Positions 1 to 7,400 of a DNA stretch of 64,000 bases are shown here, in pieces. The position numbers and the translations under genes were made by a program. Position 1 is the first letter of the stretch, and the number at the start of each line of letters is the position of its first letter. The DNA is from Paludibacteraceae bacterium (lineage in GTDB: Bacteria; Bacteroidota; Bacteroidia; Bacteroidales; Paludibacteraceae): contig JAFYWK010000029.1 in the NCBI GenBank assembly GCA_017558065.1, positions 1 to 64,000 of the forward strand. The letters are read 5' to 3'. The notes below the pieces were generated by a model. That model saw only the letters and a program-made list of their open reading frames with translations, was not told the DNA's origin and ran no database searches.

Positions 1-95
1 ACTTATTCCTGTTCCTCGATCCTCAGTCGGGTTAATGTATAAAGTTGTTTATTATGTTTATTTTGCAATTTGCCCGTATTTTCCAAAATACCTTG

Positions 96-127
96 CAAAG
101 GTACAACTTTTTTCTGATTCGTGCAAA
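96..127 (-). promoter_or_regulatory. Bacteroidetes-type promoter, leftward
   Basis: On the minus strand a -33 TTTG (plus CAAA at 124-127) and a -7 TACCTTTG (plus CAAAGGTA at 96-103) are separated by exactly 20 nt. This fits the Bacteroidetes sigma-ABfr consensus. It fires off the left edge, so its gene is not visible. Confidence 0.6.
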
Positions 128-210
128 TAAATAATTGCTAATTATTTGTTAATCCCCTTTTTGTCACTTTCACCTATCAAATTTACGTTTATATACATGT
201 TATACAGCAC

Positions 211-244
211 AAAAAAGGAGGATATGCTCCTCACATATCCTCCT
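211..244 (-). terminator. Intrinsic terminator after the holin-like gene
   Basis: An 11-bp perfect stem (216-226 against 234-244) with a 7-nt loop is followed, in the leftward direction, by a run of T residues (plus-strand A's at 211-215). It lies about 30 nt beyond the stop of the 277-753 gene. Confidence 0.85.
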
Positions 245-276
245 CTTATCTGCTATAAACTTCTATTAGAGCTGCA

Positions 277-753
277 TTAGAATAGTCCTTGAATCATTTG
301 CCATATCTGTTGCACTTGTGCCCAGTCTCGGCGGATTTCTGCCATGTCACGTTCGAGCAACTCGCGCTGCATAGATGATTGGTTCTCAATGGCTTGCTTT
401 TGTTGCTTTAGCGGCTGCGGATTATCCAATACAACTTCGCCGAGGTGCTTCTCAATTGGGCGAACAAACCATAGCCGTCTGCCCCACAACACCCCTAACG
501 CAATCAGCAACATTGCCCCTGCAATGACGAGATACGACGCCCACATCGGCAGCCATTGTTCGAGCCATGCAGCCAAAGCAATAGCCAAGAAAATCAGTCC
601 AACAACCACGATTGCAGTGATAGCAAATAGCGCAATAATCAGCCCTAATAATTGGCTCGTTTGCTCAATGCTGCGCACTTGCAGCAGTTGGTATTGCGTT
701 TTTAGATATGCCTGAGTATCAGACAGTAATTGATTGTAGAGAGTGGGATTCAT
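277..753 (-). CDS. Phage-holin superfamily III-like (DUF1469) membrane protein
   Basis: The 158-residue product has a polar N-terminal helix (about 1-35) and two strong hydrophobic segments (about 36-62 and 70-90). A basic step (WGRRLW) and a long charged C-terminal tail of helical character follow. This matches the Phage_holin_3_6/DUF1469 layout that Bacteroidetes often encode beside a YtxH protein, as here, where the YtxH gene lies 38 nt upstream. Despite the family name a holin role is unlikely; an envelope-stress or membrane-associated role is inferred from the partner. A hairpin terminator follows the stop. Confidence is good for the family and low for the function. Confidence 0.75.
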   Translation of the reverse strand: MNPTLYNQLLSDTQAYLKTQYQLLQVRSIEQTSQLLGLIIALFAITAIVVVGLIFLAIALAAWLEQWLPMWASYLVIAGAMLLIALGVLWGRRLWFVRPIEKHLGEVVLDNPQPLKQQKQAIENQSSMQRELLERDMAEIRRDWAQVQQIWQMIQGLF

Positions 754-760
754 AGTCGTT

Positions 761-788
761 AGGTTAAAGGTTAGAGGTTAGAAGCTGG
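761..788. repeat. Heptamer tandem array, AGGTTAR type
   Basis: Four consecutive 7-bp units fill the gap between the two leftward genes: AGGTTAA, AGGTTAG twice, then the degenerate AAGCTGG. The same words recur in many spacers of this window. Confidence 0.8.
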
Positions 789-791
789 GAG

Positions 792-1055
792 TTATTTCTT
801 TGCAGCATCTTCTACTGCGGCTTCGAGATCGGCTTTGCACTGGCAGTTGCATAGACCGTTCTTAATGCGTTTCATCACTTTGTCCACGAGGTGAGAGATC
901 TCATCCATGTTCATGTTTTTGTACTTCTCGCGGGCGATGGCCGCGATCTCTGCACGCAGTTCTCTGCCACTCTTTGGAGCCAGCATTAACGCTGCTGTGG
1001 CTCCGACTACTGCTCCGCCTAAGAGAGCAAGTAGCATCTTGGTTCCATTTGTCAT
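792..1055 (-). CDS. YtxH domain-containing protein
   Basis: The 87-residue product starts with a short polar stretch and one hydrophobic glycine/alanine-rich segment (about 7-25). The YtxH signature LMLAPKSGRELR follows, leading into an amphipathic charged helix. The C-terminus carries a CNCQC cluster, which is unusual for the family and could bind metal or form disulfides. YtxH proteins are small membrane-anchored, stress-associated proteins of unclear biochemical role. The gene lies immediately upstream of the holin-like membrane protein and probably shares its transcript. Confidence 0.8.
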   Translation of the reverse strand: MTNGTKMLLALLGGAVVGATAALMLAPKSGRELRAEIAAIAREKYKNMNMDEISHLVDKVMKRIKNGLCNCQCKADLEAAVEDAAKK

Positions 1056-1063
1056 AGTTGGTT

Positions 1064-1098
1064 TGGTTAAAAGGTTAATGATTAAGGTTTAGGTTTAT
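1064..1098. repeat. Degenerate heptamer-like array
   Basis: AAGGTTA, ATGATTA and AGGTTTA follow each other between the FISUMP-like gene and the YtxH gene. It is a weaker member of the AGGTTAR heptamer family. Confidence 0.45.
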
Positions 1099-1214
1099 TG
1101 GTTCATCTATTAGGGCAAGAGCTTTTTCTGCCCTTACCCCACTCTATGCAATTTCTATGCCAAAGAAATCTGACATTTAACTTGAATATTAAAAGAACAA
1201 ATAAAATATAAACA

Positions 1215-2375
1215 TTATAGAATAAGATATACACTCCCCCTTGTATCTTGTGCAGCCTTATACACACTAATATCATCTGAATCAAAAGAAAGTAGGTAAG
1301 CGTAGTAACTACTATTACCTACGTCATAAGTACAAGACCAGTAGTAACCACGAGTCCCTCTACTGCGATTTGTGTACCCATACATCTCTCCTGCTGCGAA
1401 GAAATAGATAGAATTACCATTAGGTCCGACCACCTTATAACCATAACCAGTCCAAGTCCACTCGCATTCTTCTTTAAGTTCCTCTAACTGTTTTTTTGTG
1501 GGTAATTGTTTACCAAAACGACTAACCGCCTCGTCATATTCATAATAACCATCTTCGGATGTCTCTTTCCAAAAGGTTCCACTCGTCAAACCTAAGTCTA
1601 CATAACCAGGTCGTACAGAAACAACCACGCCCTTTTCTTTGTCTGTCACTAAACGAACTATGCCTTTTTTATTTTCAGTAGTCATATATTCTCCAGAACC
1701 GATAAGATTATTAGCACGCATCAGAGCTAATTCCTCATTGGTAGGCAGACGCCAACTTCTATAACCAAATTGTTGAGAGTTATTTATACGAGAAATCACT
1801 CGGAATGGCTCCGCATCAAATATTCCTAAATCATTAGGAAATACTTTTAAATAACCATATAGAACATAAGGATCAACAGGTAATTGGGCTGCAGAAGATT
1901 GTTGTGTACTTACCGTTGAACCTGCATTAACAGCAATCTGACCTGCTAATTTTTGCGCAAGACTCTTCATCGCCTCACGATAAGAAGAACCTGCAAAGGT
2001 AGATCCTTCTGTAGCAGCAATCGTACCACTTTCTACATTAACCACACGCACATCTACATTATATTGCCCCATAACCACATTTACATCACCTATCACTATC
2101 TTTGATAGATTCAATAACTGACCTATACGTACCATTTGACTCTCAGTCAAGGAACTCCGCTGAAATTGTTGTTCATCAATAATTCGATCAATTTGTGTAC
2201 GCTCAATCATAGTATACCCTGCAGGGCGGAAATAAGTGATAAAAATTCCTGAAAGACCATCTACATCTGCTTGCGAGATACCTGCACCCGCTTTAAACTC
2301 CATGACTGCAGCACGTTGTGCCATCGCTGATACTGCCAAAAGGCAAATCAAACATAAAGAGAATAATTTTTTCAT
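1215..2375 (-). CDS. Secreted CsgG/LpoB-like protein with C-terminal FISUMP-like domain
   Basis: The 386-residue product begins with a signal peptide (MKKLFSLCLICLLAVSAMAQ). Residues about 22-150 read like the CsgG/LpoB fold: AAVMEFKAG, then IERTQIDRIIDEQ, then IVIGDVNVVMGQYNVDVRVVNVESG. Residues about 170-386 resemble the Fibrobacter succinogenes major paralogous (FISUMP) domain: WRLPTNEEL, YVDLGLTSGTFW, LPTKKQLEEL, GPNGNSIYF and GYYWSCTYD. CsgG-like proteins oligomerise in the outer membrane or periplasm; FISUMP domains are surface or secreted modules of unknown ligand. Its promoter at 2647-2678 leaves a leader of about 265 nt. The domain assignment is by motif reading only and the function is unknown. 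Confidence 0.65.
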   Translation of the reverse strand: MKKLFSLCLICLLAVSAMAQRAAVMEFKAGAGISQADVDGLSGIFITYFRPAGYTMIERTQIDRIIDEQQFQRSSLTESQMVRIGQLLNLSKIVIGDVNVVMGQYNVDVRVVNVESGTIAATEGSTFAGSSYREAMKSLAQKLAGQIAVNAGSTVSTQQSSAAQLPVDPYVLYGYLKVFPNDLGIFDAEPFRVISRINNSQQFGYRSWRLPTNEELALMRANNLIGSGEYMTTENKKGIVRLVTDKEKGVVVSVRPGYVDLGLTSGTFWKETSEDGYYEYDEAVSRFGKQLPTKKQLEELKEECEWTWTGYGYKVVGPNGNSIYFFAAGEMYGYTNRSRGTRGYYWSCTYDVGNSSYYAYLLSFDSDDISVYKAAQDTRGSVYLIL

Positions 2376-2646
2376 TGTTTTGTTGTTTTTAATTGGTTAG
2401 TATTTTGTTTTCTTTCTCAATTGAAATATAGGTACACAAAAAACGTGAGCCAACTGTTATTGGTTCATTCAGGTCTCGACTCCTATCTATCTCCAATATA
2501 TACAGAAAGCCCACGTATAAACGTGAGCGTTTCGCTGTATTTCGGAAAGATAGAAATTCAAATTGTCGAGAGATGAATAAATTCCCAAATAAAGCAAACG
2601 CTTTTATAAAATATGTCTGCAAAACCGATTTCTCGGATTTGCCGTG

Positions 2647-2678
2647 CAAAGGTAGTGAATTATTTTGATATGAGCAAG
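2647..2678 (-). promoter_or_regulatory. Promoter of the CsgG/FISUMP gene
   Basis: Leftward -7 TACCTTTG (plus CAAAGGTA 2647-2654) and -33 CTTG (plus CAAG 2675-2678) with a 20-nt spacer. The start codon lies about 265 nt downstream, an unusually long leader. Confidence 0.6.
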
Positions 2679-2788
2679 AAATGGTATAAAAAATATCGCC
2701 ACTTTCAATCAAAAGAGACATAAATAGCGATTAGGCAATAGGATTTTTCTTACAAATTGCTTCTCGCGGGGTTCCGTGGTCGAAAGGA

Positions 2789-2843
2789 ATTGTGCGGTTA
2801 TTGTGCGGTTATTGTGCGGTAATAGTGCGGTAATAGTGCGGTG
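2789..2843. repeat. Five-copy 11-bp tandem repeat
   Basis: Five abutting 11-mers: ATTGTGCGGTT twice, ATTGTGCGGTA, ATAGTGCGGTA and ATAGTGCGGTG. They lie between two divergent promoters, about 55 bp upstream of the kinase -33 element. The period is close to one helical turn. Confidence 0.9.
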
Positions 2844-2898
2844 CAAATGAGAAAATTTACAGCAATTATATCTAAAAAAAACAATATTTGCAAGAAAA

Positions 2899-2930
2899 TT
2901 TGGTTGTAACAGAAATTTATTGTACTTTTG
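2899..2930 (+). promoter_or_regulatory. Promoter of the histidine kinase gene
   Basis: TTTG at 2899-2902 and TACTTTTG at 2923-2930 with a 20-nt spacer, 26 nt before the ATG. Confidence 0.65.
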
Positions 2931-2956
2931 CAAACTAATTATATAATTCACCTCAC

Positions 2957-4174
2957 ATGAACCGACTGAATTCGAATATACTGAGCATAGGTATCACCCT
3001 GCTACTCGTAATTGTCGTAGTTGTTAGTTCGCTGACAACCAGTAATATAGTAAATACTCTGCAAGAAGAGGAACAAAAGAAAATTGAGCTTTGGGCAGAG
3101 GCGACGCGCCAGTTCATCTTAGCCGACGAAAATGACAATATCGACCTGCTACTGCAAGTGATGGAAGGCAATACCACCATACCCGTATATATGGTGGACA
3201 CCAATTACAACATCCTACTCTCACGCAATGTGCCTGCACCCAAACACAATGCAGAACGATTCTATATCAACAAAATCAACGAACTCCGTGCCACCCAACA
3301 CCCCATCGAAGTGCGTATCTCCGACAATGTGATGCAGTATATCTATTACGAGACATCCAGCACGCTGCGTTGGCTGTCGTATTTCCCATATATTCAGTTG
3401 GTTGTCATGCTTGCCCTTGCTGGGCTGGCGGCTATCGCCCTACTTATGGTACAACGCAGCGAGAAGAATAGTCTGTGGGTGGGACTATCCAAAGAGACTG
3501 CGCACCAATTAGGCACCCCTATCTCCTCGCTCAACGCATGGAACGAACTGCTGAAAGCCACCTACCCCAACGATCCACTACTACCACAGATGGATGAAGA
3601 TATCCGCCGACTACAGATGATAGCCGAGCGTTTCTCCAAGATTGGTTCACAACCCAAATTGGAAGAATACGAAGTACTGCCTGTGGTACAATCCGCTATG
3701 GACTACATGCGTGCGCGAACCTCAAGTAAGATAGAGTATAGGTTAGAGGTTAAAGGCGAGAGGTTAAGAGCACCCCAAAACGCCACGAGCGTTTTCGGGG
3801 ACCCCGCTGAGGCAAGGGCGATGCTGTGCGCACCGTTATTTGAGTGGGTGATTGAGAACATCTGCAAGAATGCCATTGACTCAATGGAGGGCAAAGGCAG
3901 TATCACTATTGAGGTGAAAACGGAAAACGGAAAGGGAAAAAACGAAAACCTCTATATTGATATTACCGACACAGGTAAGGGTATTGACCGCAGAAACTTC
4001 AAACGGATATTCCAGCCCGGTTACACAAGCAAGAAACGCGGTTGGGGATTGGGATTGAGTTTAGGCAAGCGTATCATCGAAGATTACCATCGAGGCAAAC
4101 TCTTCGTGAAGCAATCGCAATTGGGCGTCGGTACGACTTTCCGCATTGTTTTGGAACAAGCCAAAGACTGTTGA
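2957..4174 (+). CDS. Membrane sensor histidine kinase
   Basis: The 405-residue product has an N-terminal membrane segment (about 9-27), an extracytoplasmic loop of about 110 residues and a second membrane segment (about 139-163). A HisKA/HATPase core follows. The H-box is KETAHQLGTPISSL with the phospho-acceptor at His183; the N-box is ENICKNAIDSM, G1 is DTGKGID, the F-box is FQPGYTSK and G2 is GWGLGLSLGK. No response regulator lies next to it, so the partner is unknown. Residues about 259-272 (YRLEVKGERLRAP) are encoded by an AGGTTAR-type heptamer array identical in wording to intergenic arrays. The last 114 nt overlap ispE on the opposite strand. Confidence 0.9.
   Translation: MNRLNSNILSIGITLLLVIVVVVSSLTTSNIVNTLQEEEQKKIELWAEATRQFILADENDNIDLLLQVMEGNTTIPVYMVDTNYNILLSRNVPAPKHNAERFYINKINELRATQHPIEVRISDNVMQYIYYETSSTLRWLSYFPYIQLVVMLALAGLAAIALLMVQRSEKNSLWVGLSKETAHQLGTPISSLNAWNELLKATYPNDPLLPQMDEDIRRLQMIAERFSKIGSQPKLEEYEVLPVVQSAMDYMRARTSSKIEYRLEVKGERLRAPQNATSVFGDPAEARAMLCAPLFEWVIENICKNAIDSMEGKGSITIEVKTENGKGKNENLYIDITDTGKGIDRRNFKRIFQPGYTSKKRGWGLGLSLGKRIIEDYHRGKLFVKQSQLGVGTTFRIVLEQAKDC
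3740..3767 (+). repeat. Heptamer array inside the histidine kinase gene
   Basis: Four 7-bp units (AGGTTAG, AGGTTAA, AGGCGAG, AGGTTAA) lie in frame within the linker before the ATPase domain. The first three are the same words, in the same order, as in the intergenic array at 35876-35896. Confidence 0.85.
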
Positions 4175-4912
4175 GCCAGAGCCAGACATGGCTGCATAAA
4201 TGGCGCCTGCAGAAAGTAGGCGCTTTTTTATTTCTGCTATCTCAGGATGAACCTTACAAACAGTTTCTTCAAAATCGTTGGTAAGGGCGGAAAGGATAGT
4301 AAGGTCGTTAAGGACATTAAGGACTTTAAGGTCATTAAAGACTTCGCAGGTACCTTTCGGCCTAATACCCGCATATGCTTCCTTGGTAGAGACACCACAA
4401 GCAGGCTTAATCATCACAAGGCGCAAGCCGCTCAAATCCAAAGAAATAGGCGTAAGTTGATCACCAATTCCTTCGGCATAGCAAGGCGTGTTATACACAA
4501 AGAACGGGCAGTCTGCCCCCAAAGGACGTACCTCCTCTGCCAATTGCTCTCTAGTTAATCCTAATGCAAAAATCTCGTTCAGCGCAATAGCCATATGCGC
4601 CGCATCGCTGCTACCACCACCCAAACCCGCGCCAAACGGGATATTCTTCTTAAAAGTGATTTTGACATTGCCTATTTGCGGGAAATGCTCCTGCATGCGC
4701 TTGTACAGCTTATATATAAGGTTGTCCGTAGGCAAGCAATCCACGACCAAACCATCTTGCAGGAAAGCAAACTCCTCTGCGGGCTCTACCTCCAACTCAT
4801 CGTGCAGGCCATAGACAGGATAGAAGATGGTCTCCAAATCATGGTAACCATCTTCGCGTTTGCGCACTATGCGCAAACCTATATTGATCTTGCAGTTAGG
4901 AAAGAACTTCAT
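4061..4912 (-). CDS. ispE: 4-diphosphocytidyl-2-C-methyl-D-erythritol kinase
   Basis: The 283-residue GHMP-family kinase phosphorylates CDP-methylerythritol in the MEP isoprenoid pathway; ispF, the next enzyme, is encoded at 10368-10847. Visible motifs are the N-terminal KINIGLRIVRKREDGYHDLETIF, the ATP loop PFGAGLGGGSSDAA and the C-terminal MSGSGSTVFGLF. Length is normal. The start codon overlaps the stop of the ABC permease (TAATG), implying translational coupling. Residues around VFNDLKVLNVLNDLTIL are encoded by a seven-unit 9-bp array (4283-4345). The last 114 nt overlap the histidine kinase gene, and a terminator hairpin of that gene lies within this coding region. Confidence 0.93.
   Translation of the reverse strand: MKFFPNCKINIGLRIVRKREDGYHDLETIFYPVYGLHDELEVEPAEEFAFLQDGLVVDCLPTDNLIYKLYKRMQEHFPQIGNVKITFKKNIPFGAGLGGGSSDAAHMAIALNEIFALGLTREQLAEEVRPLGADCPFFVYNTPCYAEGIGDQLTPISLDLSGLRLVMIKPACGVSTKEAYAGIRPKGTCEVFNDLKVLNVLNDLTILSALTNDFEETVCKVHPEIAEIKKRLLSAGAIYAAMSGSGSTVFGLFQNNAESRTDAQLRLLHEEFASMVIFDDTLA
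4203..4230 (+). terminator. Terminator of the histidine kinase, inside ispE
   Basis: GCGCCT (4203-4208) pairs with AGGCGC (4218-4223) across a 9-nt loop and is followed by TTTTTTA. It lies 29 nt beyond the kinase stop codon. On the other strand it encodes the RLLSAGAIY stretch just before the conserved IspE glycine motif. Confidence 0.65.
4283..4345. repeat. Seven-unit 9-bp array inside ispE
   Basis: Nonamers of the form AAGGnCnTT, for example AAGGTCGTT, AAGGACATT and AAGGACTTT, run head to tail. The last five units are clear and the first two degenerate. Because 9 is a multiple of 3, the product shows a three-residue periodicity. Confidence 0.85.
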
Positions 4913-5769
4913 TAAACAGTATCCATGAAGGATTTTTGTACCTTGTTGAATACCACGATACCTATCGCAAGGAGCACCACCATAAAGCCGAAGCTATAGC
5001 CCAGCATCCACCATTCGTGGTTACCTACGCCCAACATGCCGTACTTGAAGAACTCCACAATACCCGTCAATGGGTTGAGCTGCATCACCATACGCAATGT
5101 GTCGTTGGTAATAGTAGAAAGGGGATAAATGACTGGTGTAGCGTACATCCATAGACTGACAAAGAAGCCAAGCAACAATTGCAAGTCGCGGTACTTAGTC
5201 GTCATACTGGAGAACAAGATACCAAAGCCCAACGCCAAGCCTGCCAACATCAACACCAAGACAGGGAACATGAGGGCGTACCAGTTGGTATGTATCTGCA
5301 CATCCGTAAACAAAGCATAATATGCGTACACTACGAGGAACAAACCAAACTGAATACCAAAACGCATCAGGTTGCTAATCACATCGCTCAGTGGGGTCAC
5401 CAAACGGGGGAAATACACTTTACCAAAGATGCCTGCATTGCTCACGAACGTATTTGAGGTTTTGGTCAAGCAATCCGCAAAATACTGCCAGAAACTGATA
5501 CCTGCCAAATAGAAGAGAGGTTGAGGGAGTCCGTCAGTAGAGATTTTAGCAATACCACCAAAGACCACCATATACATCACGGTGGTCATCATGGGTTGAA
5601 TCACATACCACAGGGGACCGAGTACGGTCTGCTTGTACTGGGTGATGATATTACGCTTCACGAAGAGCATCATCAAGTCGCGATAACGCCAGATTTCTTT
5701 GAAATCTACGGACAAAAGACTATCTTTCGGACGAATCTCAGTCGTCCATTCTTGTTCCATTTCTGCCAT
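4912..5769 (-). CDS. ABC-2 type permease, polysaccharide export family
   Basis: The 285-residue inner-membrane protein has about six hydrophobic segments. It carries the Wzm/TagG-type N-terminal signature DLMMLFVKRNIITQYKQTVLGPLWYVIQP. Such permeases export O-antigen, capsule or teichoic-acid-like polymers with a separate ATPase; no Wzt-like ATPase lies in this window. The ATG at 5769 (MAEMEQEW) is chosen because an upstream in-frame TTG would lie inside the promoter -7 element. The stop overlaps the ispE start. The substrate cannot be read from the sequence. Confidence 0.85.
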   Translation of the reverse strand: MAEMEQEWTTEIRPKDSLLSVDFKEIWRYRDLMMLFVKRNIITQYKQTVLGPLWYVIQPMMTTVMYMVVFGGIAKISTDGLPQPLFYLAGISFWQYFADCLTKTSNTFVSNAGIFGKVYFPRLVTPLSDVISNLMRFGIQFGLFLVVYAYYALFTDVQIHTNWYALMFPVLVLMLAGLALGFGILFSSMTTKYRDLQLLLGFFVSLWMYATPVIYPLSTITNDTLRMVMQLNPLTGIVEFFKYGMLGVGNHEWWMLGYSFGFMVVLLAIGIVVFNKVQKSFMDTV

Positions 5770-5787
5770 AATTGTAAAATTTGTGCG

Positions 5788-5819
5788 CAAAGGTACACTT
5801 TTTTTTGCACATATGCAAA
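5788..5819 (-). promoter_or_regulatory. Promoter of the permease-ispE operon
   Basis: Leftward -7 (plus CAAAGGTA 5788-5795) and -33 (plus CAAA 5816-5819) with a 20-nt spacer. It interlocks with the divergent promoter at 5804-5835. Confidence 0.75.
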
Positions 5820-5835
5820 TTTATTCGTATCTTTG
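5804..5835 (+). promoter_or_regulatory. Promoter of the DUF349-ftsE operon
   Basis: TTTG at 5804-5807, a 20-nt spacer and TATCTTTG at 5828-5835. Its -33 element lies within the spacer of the opposing promoter, so both -33 boxes fall in a near-palindrome, TTTGCACATATGCAAA. Confidence 0.75.
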
Positions 5836-5885
5836 CAGCGAAATTTATGAACCCCGCTCGAAAGGGCGTAACTATTTTTACAATT

Positions 5886-7370
5886 ATGGCAAATGAAAAA
5901 CAACAGTTCGTGGACGAACTAAAGGAGTTACTACAGAAGAATGTAGCGGAAGTGAAAGAACAAGTAGAAGTGCTGAAAACACAATTCTACCGTCAGTATC
6001 ATCAAGAGTTAGAGGCACAAAAGAAAGCCGCTTTGGAGGCAGCTCAGGCAGCCGGCGAAGTGCTGGAGAATTGGTTGCCATCTATTGATGAGTTAGAACA
6101 AGAGTTCCGCGAATTGTTGAATACATACAAACAACGTCGCGCTGAGTTGCAAAAGCAAATCGAAGAAGAGCAAGCACAAAACCTCCTGCGCAAAGAGAAC
6201 ATCCTTGCACAGATGAAAGAGATGGCAGATGCTGAGACCGCCGATGTGATGGATAACCTGAAGAAAATGCGCGAACTGCAAGCAGAATGGAAAACTATCG
6301 GTGCTGTGCCAGCGACCAAAACACAAGAGATTTGGAAAAACTATCAACAATACCAGGAGCGCTTCTATGACCTTGTGAAAATCAACATCGAGTTGCGTGA
6401 TCTGGATTTCAAGAAGAATCTTGAGATGAAGACCCTGCTCTGCGAGGCAGCCGAGAAATTGCAAGAGAATCCCAATATCGTAGAAGCTAACCGCGCATTG
6501 CAACAGTTGCACGACGAGTGGGCTGAGATTGGTCCTGTGGCTCGTGAGTTGCGCGAAGACCTATGGAACCGCTTCAAACAAGCCAGCAGCGTAATCAACA
6601 AGAAGCACCAAGCATATTTCGATGAGTTGCATGCCAAAGAGAACGAGAATCTGGAGAAGAAACAAGCATTGATTGAGCAAATCAAGGCATTGGATGTCAA
6701 CAAACTGAAATCCAACAAACAATGGGATGACGCTACCGAGAAAGTGCAAGCTATCCAACAAGAATGGCGCACCATAGGTTTTGCACCTAAGAAACAAAAC
6801 CAAGCCATCTACAACGAATACCGCGACCTGTGCGAGGCATTCTTCAAAGCCAAAACCAATTACTACAAAGGCATGCGCGATGAGTTCAGCGAGAACCTGA
6901 AGAAGAAACGCGAACTGATTGAAGCCGCAGAGGCATTGAAGGACAGCATCGAATGGACAGAGACCACCAACAAGCTCATCGAACTCCAACAACAATGGAA
7001 GAAAGTGGGTCCTGTAGCACGTAAGTATTCAGATGACCTGTGGAAGAAATTTACCGCAGCATGCGACACCTTCTTCGAGGCAAAACGCGAAGCCACCAAA
7101 GAACTGCGCGAGCAATACGCACAAAAACGCGCAGAGGCAAAAGAGCGTTGGAACAAGAAAGTCGATCAAATGACTGACCGCCAGAAATTGGTGAAGATGT
7201 ACGAAAATCTGGTACAAGAAATCAAGACCGCTGAAAACAATATCCTCTTCTTCACTGGCAAATCAAAGCAAGCTAACAAGCTGGTGGATGACATGCGCAA
7301 GAAGATTGACACATTGAAGAGCCAACTCACTGATTTGGAGAACAAGATTAACCAAATGGATGCGGAGTAA
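5886..7370 (+). CDS. DUF349 domain-containing coiled-coil protein
   Basis: The 494-residue highly charged helical protein has several repeats of the DUF349 form, seen as W-[KR]-x-[IV]-G-[PAF] steps: AEWKTIGAVP, DEWAEIGPVA, QEWRTIGFAP and QQWKKVGPVA. Each is followed by a helix with W..F/Y..F. The C-terminal helix is a predicted coiled coil. It has no signal peptide and is presumably cytoplasmic. DUF349 proteins are common in Bacteroidetes and their biochemical role is not established. The start at 5886 is preferred because the longer reading would run through the promoter. ftsE follows 30 nt downstream. Confidence 0.85.
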   Translation: MANEKQQFVDELKELLQKNVAEVKEQVEVLKTQFYRQYHQELEAQKKAALEAAQAAGEVLENWLPSIDELEQEFRELLNTYKQRRAELQKQIEEEQAQNLLRKENILAQMKEMADAETADVMDNLKKMRELQAEWKTIGAVPATKTQEIWKNYQQYQERFYDLVKINIELRDLDFKKNLEMKTLLCEAAEKLQENPNIVEANRALQQLHDEWAEIGPVARELREDLWNRFKQASSVINKKHQAYFDELHAKENENLEKKQALIEQIKALDVNKLKSNKQWDDATEKVQAIQQEWRTIGFAPKKQNQAIYNEYRDLCEAFFKAKTNYYKGMRDEFSENLKKKRELIEAAEALKDSIEWTETTNKLIELQQQWKKVGPVARKYSDDLWKKFTAACDTFFEAKREATKELREQYAQKRAEAKERWNKKVDQMTDRQKLVKMYENLVQEIKTAENNILFFTGKSKQANKLVDDMRKKIDTLKSQLTDLENKINQMDAE

Positions 7371-7396
7371 GGCGAAAGGCGAGACTTAAAGGCGAG
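7369..7396. repeat. Heptamer array between the DUF349 gene and ftsE
   Basis: AAGGCGA twice, GACTTAA and AGGCGAG fill the 30-nt spacer and overlap the upstream stop codon. Confidence 0.8.
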
Positions 7397-7400
7397 AGTA

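Larger units (their letters stand above)
1..276. other. Intergenic region at the left window edge
   Basis: No gene is supported here. The stretch holds a leftward promoter at 96-127 that must serve a gene beyond the window, and a leftward terminator at 211-244 for the membrane-protein gene that follows. No ORF of convincing composition lies between position 1 and the terminator. Confidence 0.6.
2376..2956. other. Intergenic region with divergent promoters and an 11-bp tandem array
   Basis: This 580-nt gap holds the leftward promoter of the FISUMP-like gene (2647-2678), its long untranslated leader (2376-about 2640), a five-copy 11-bp repeat (2789-2843) and the rightward histidine-kinase promoter (2899-2930). 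The leader contains a small hairpin, CACGT/ACGTG near 2511-2525. ORFs in this gap run across the promoter and have no family features. Confidence 0.6.

Noticed and set aside
277..753. The holin-like protein as evidence of a prophage
   Set aside because: No other phage genes are near. DUF1469 proteins paired with YtxH are ordinary chromosomal genes in this phylum.
1215..1500. FISUMP-like C-terminus as the variable region of a diversity-generating retroelement
   Set aside because: No reverse transcriptase, template repeat or IMH-like site is present in the window, and FISUMP domains commonly occur without one.
2440..2500. A tRNA-like stretch (GGTCTCGACTCC) in the FISUMP-gene leader
   Set aside because: No acceptor stem, anticodon arm or CCA-compatible ends could be folded around it.
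2389..2951. Leftward ORFs in the gap before the histidine kinase
   Set aside because: They run across the promoter and the 11-bp array, have no family features and no Bacteroidetes-like start context.
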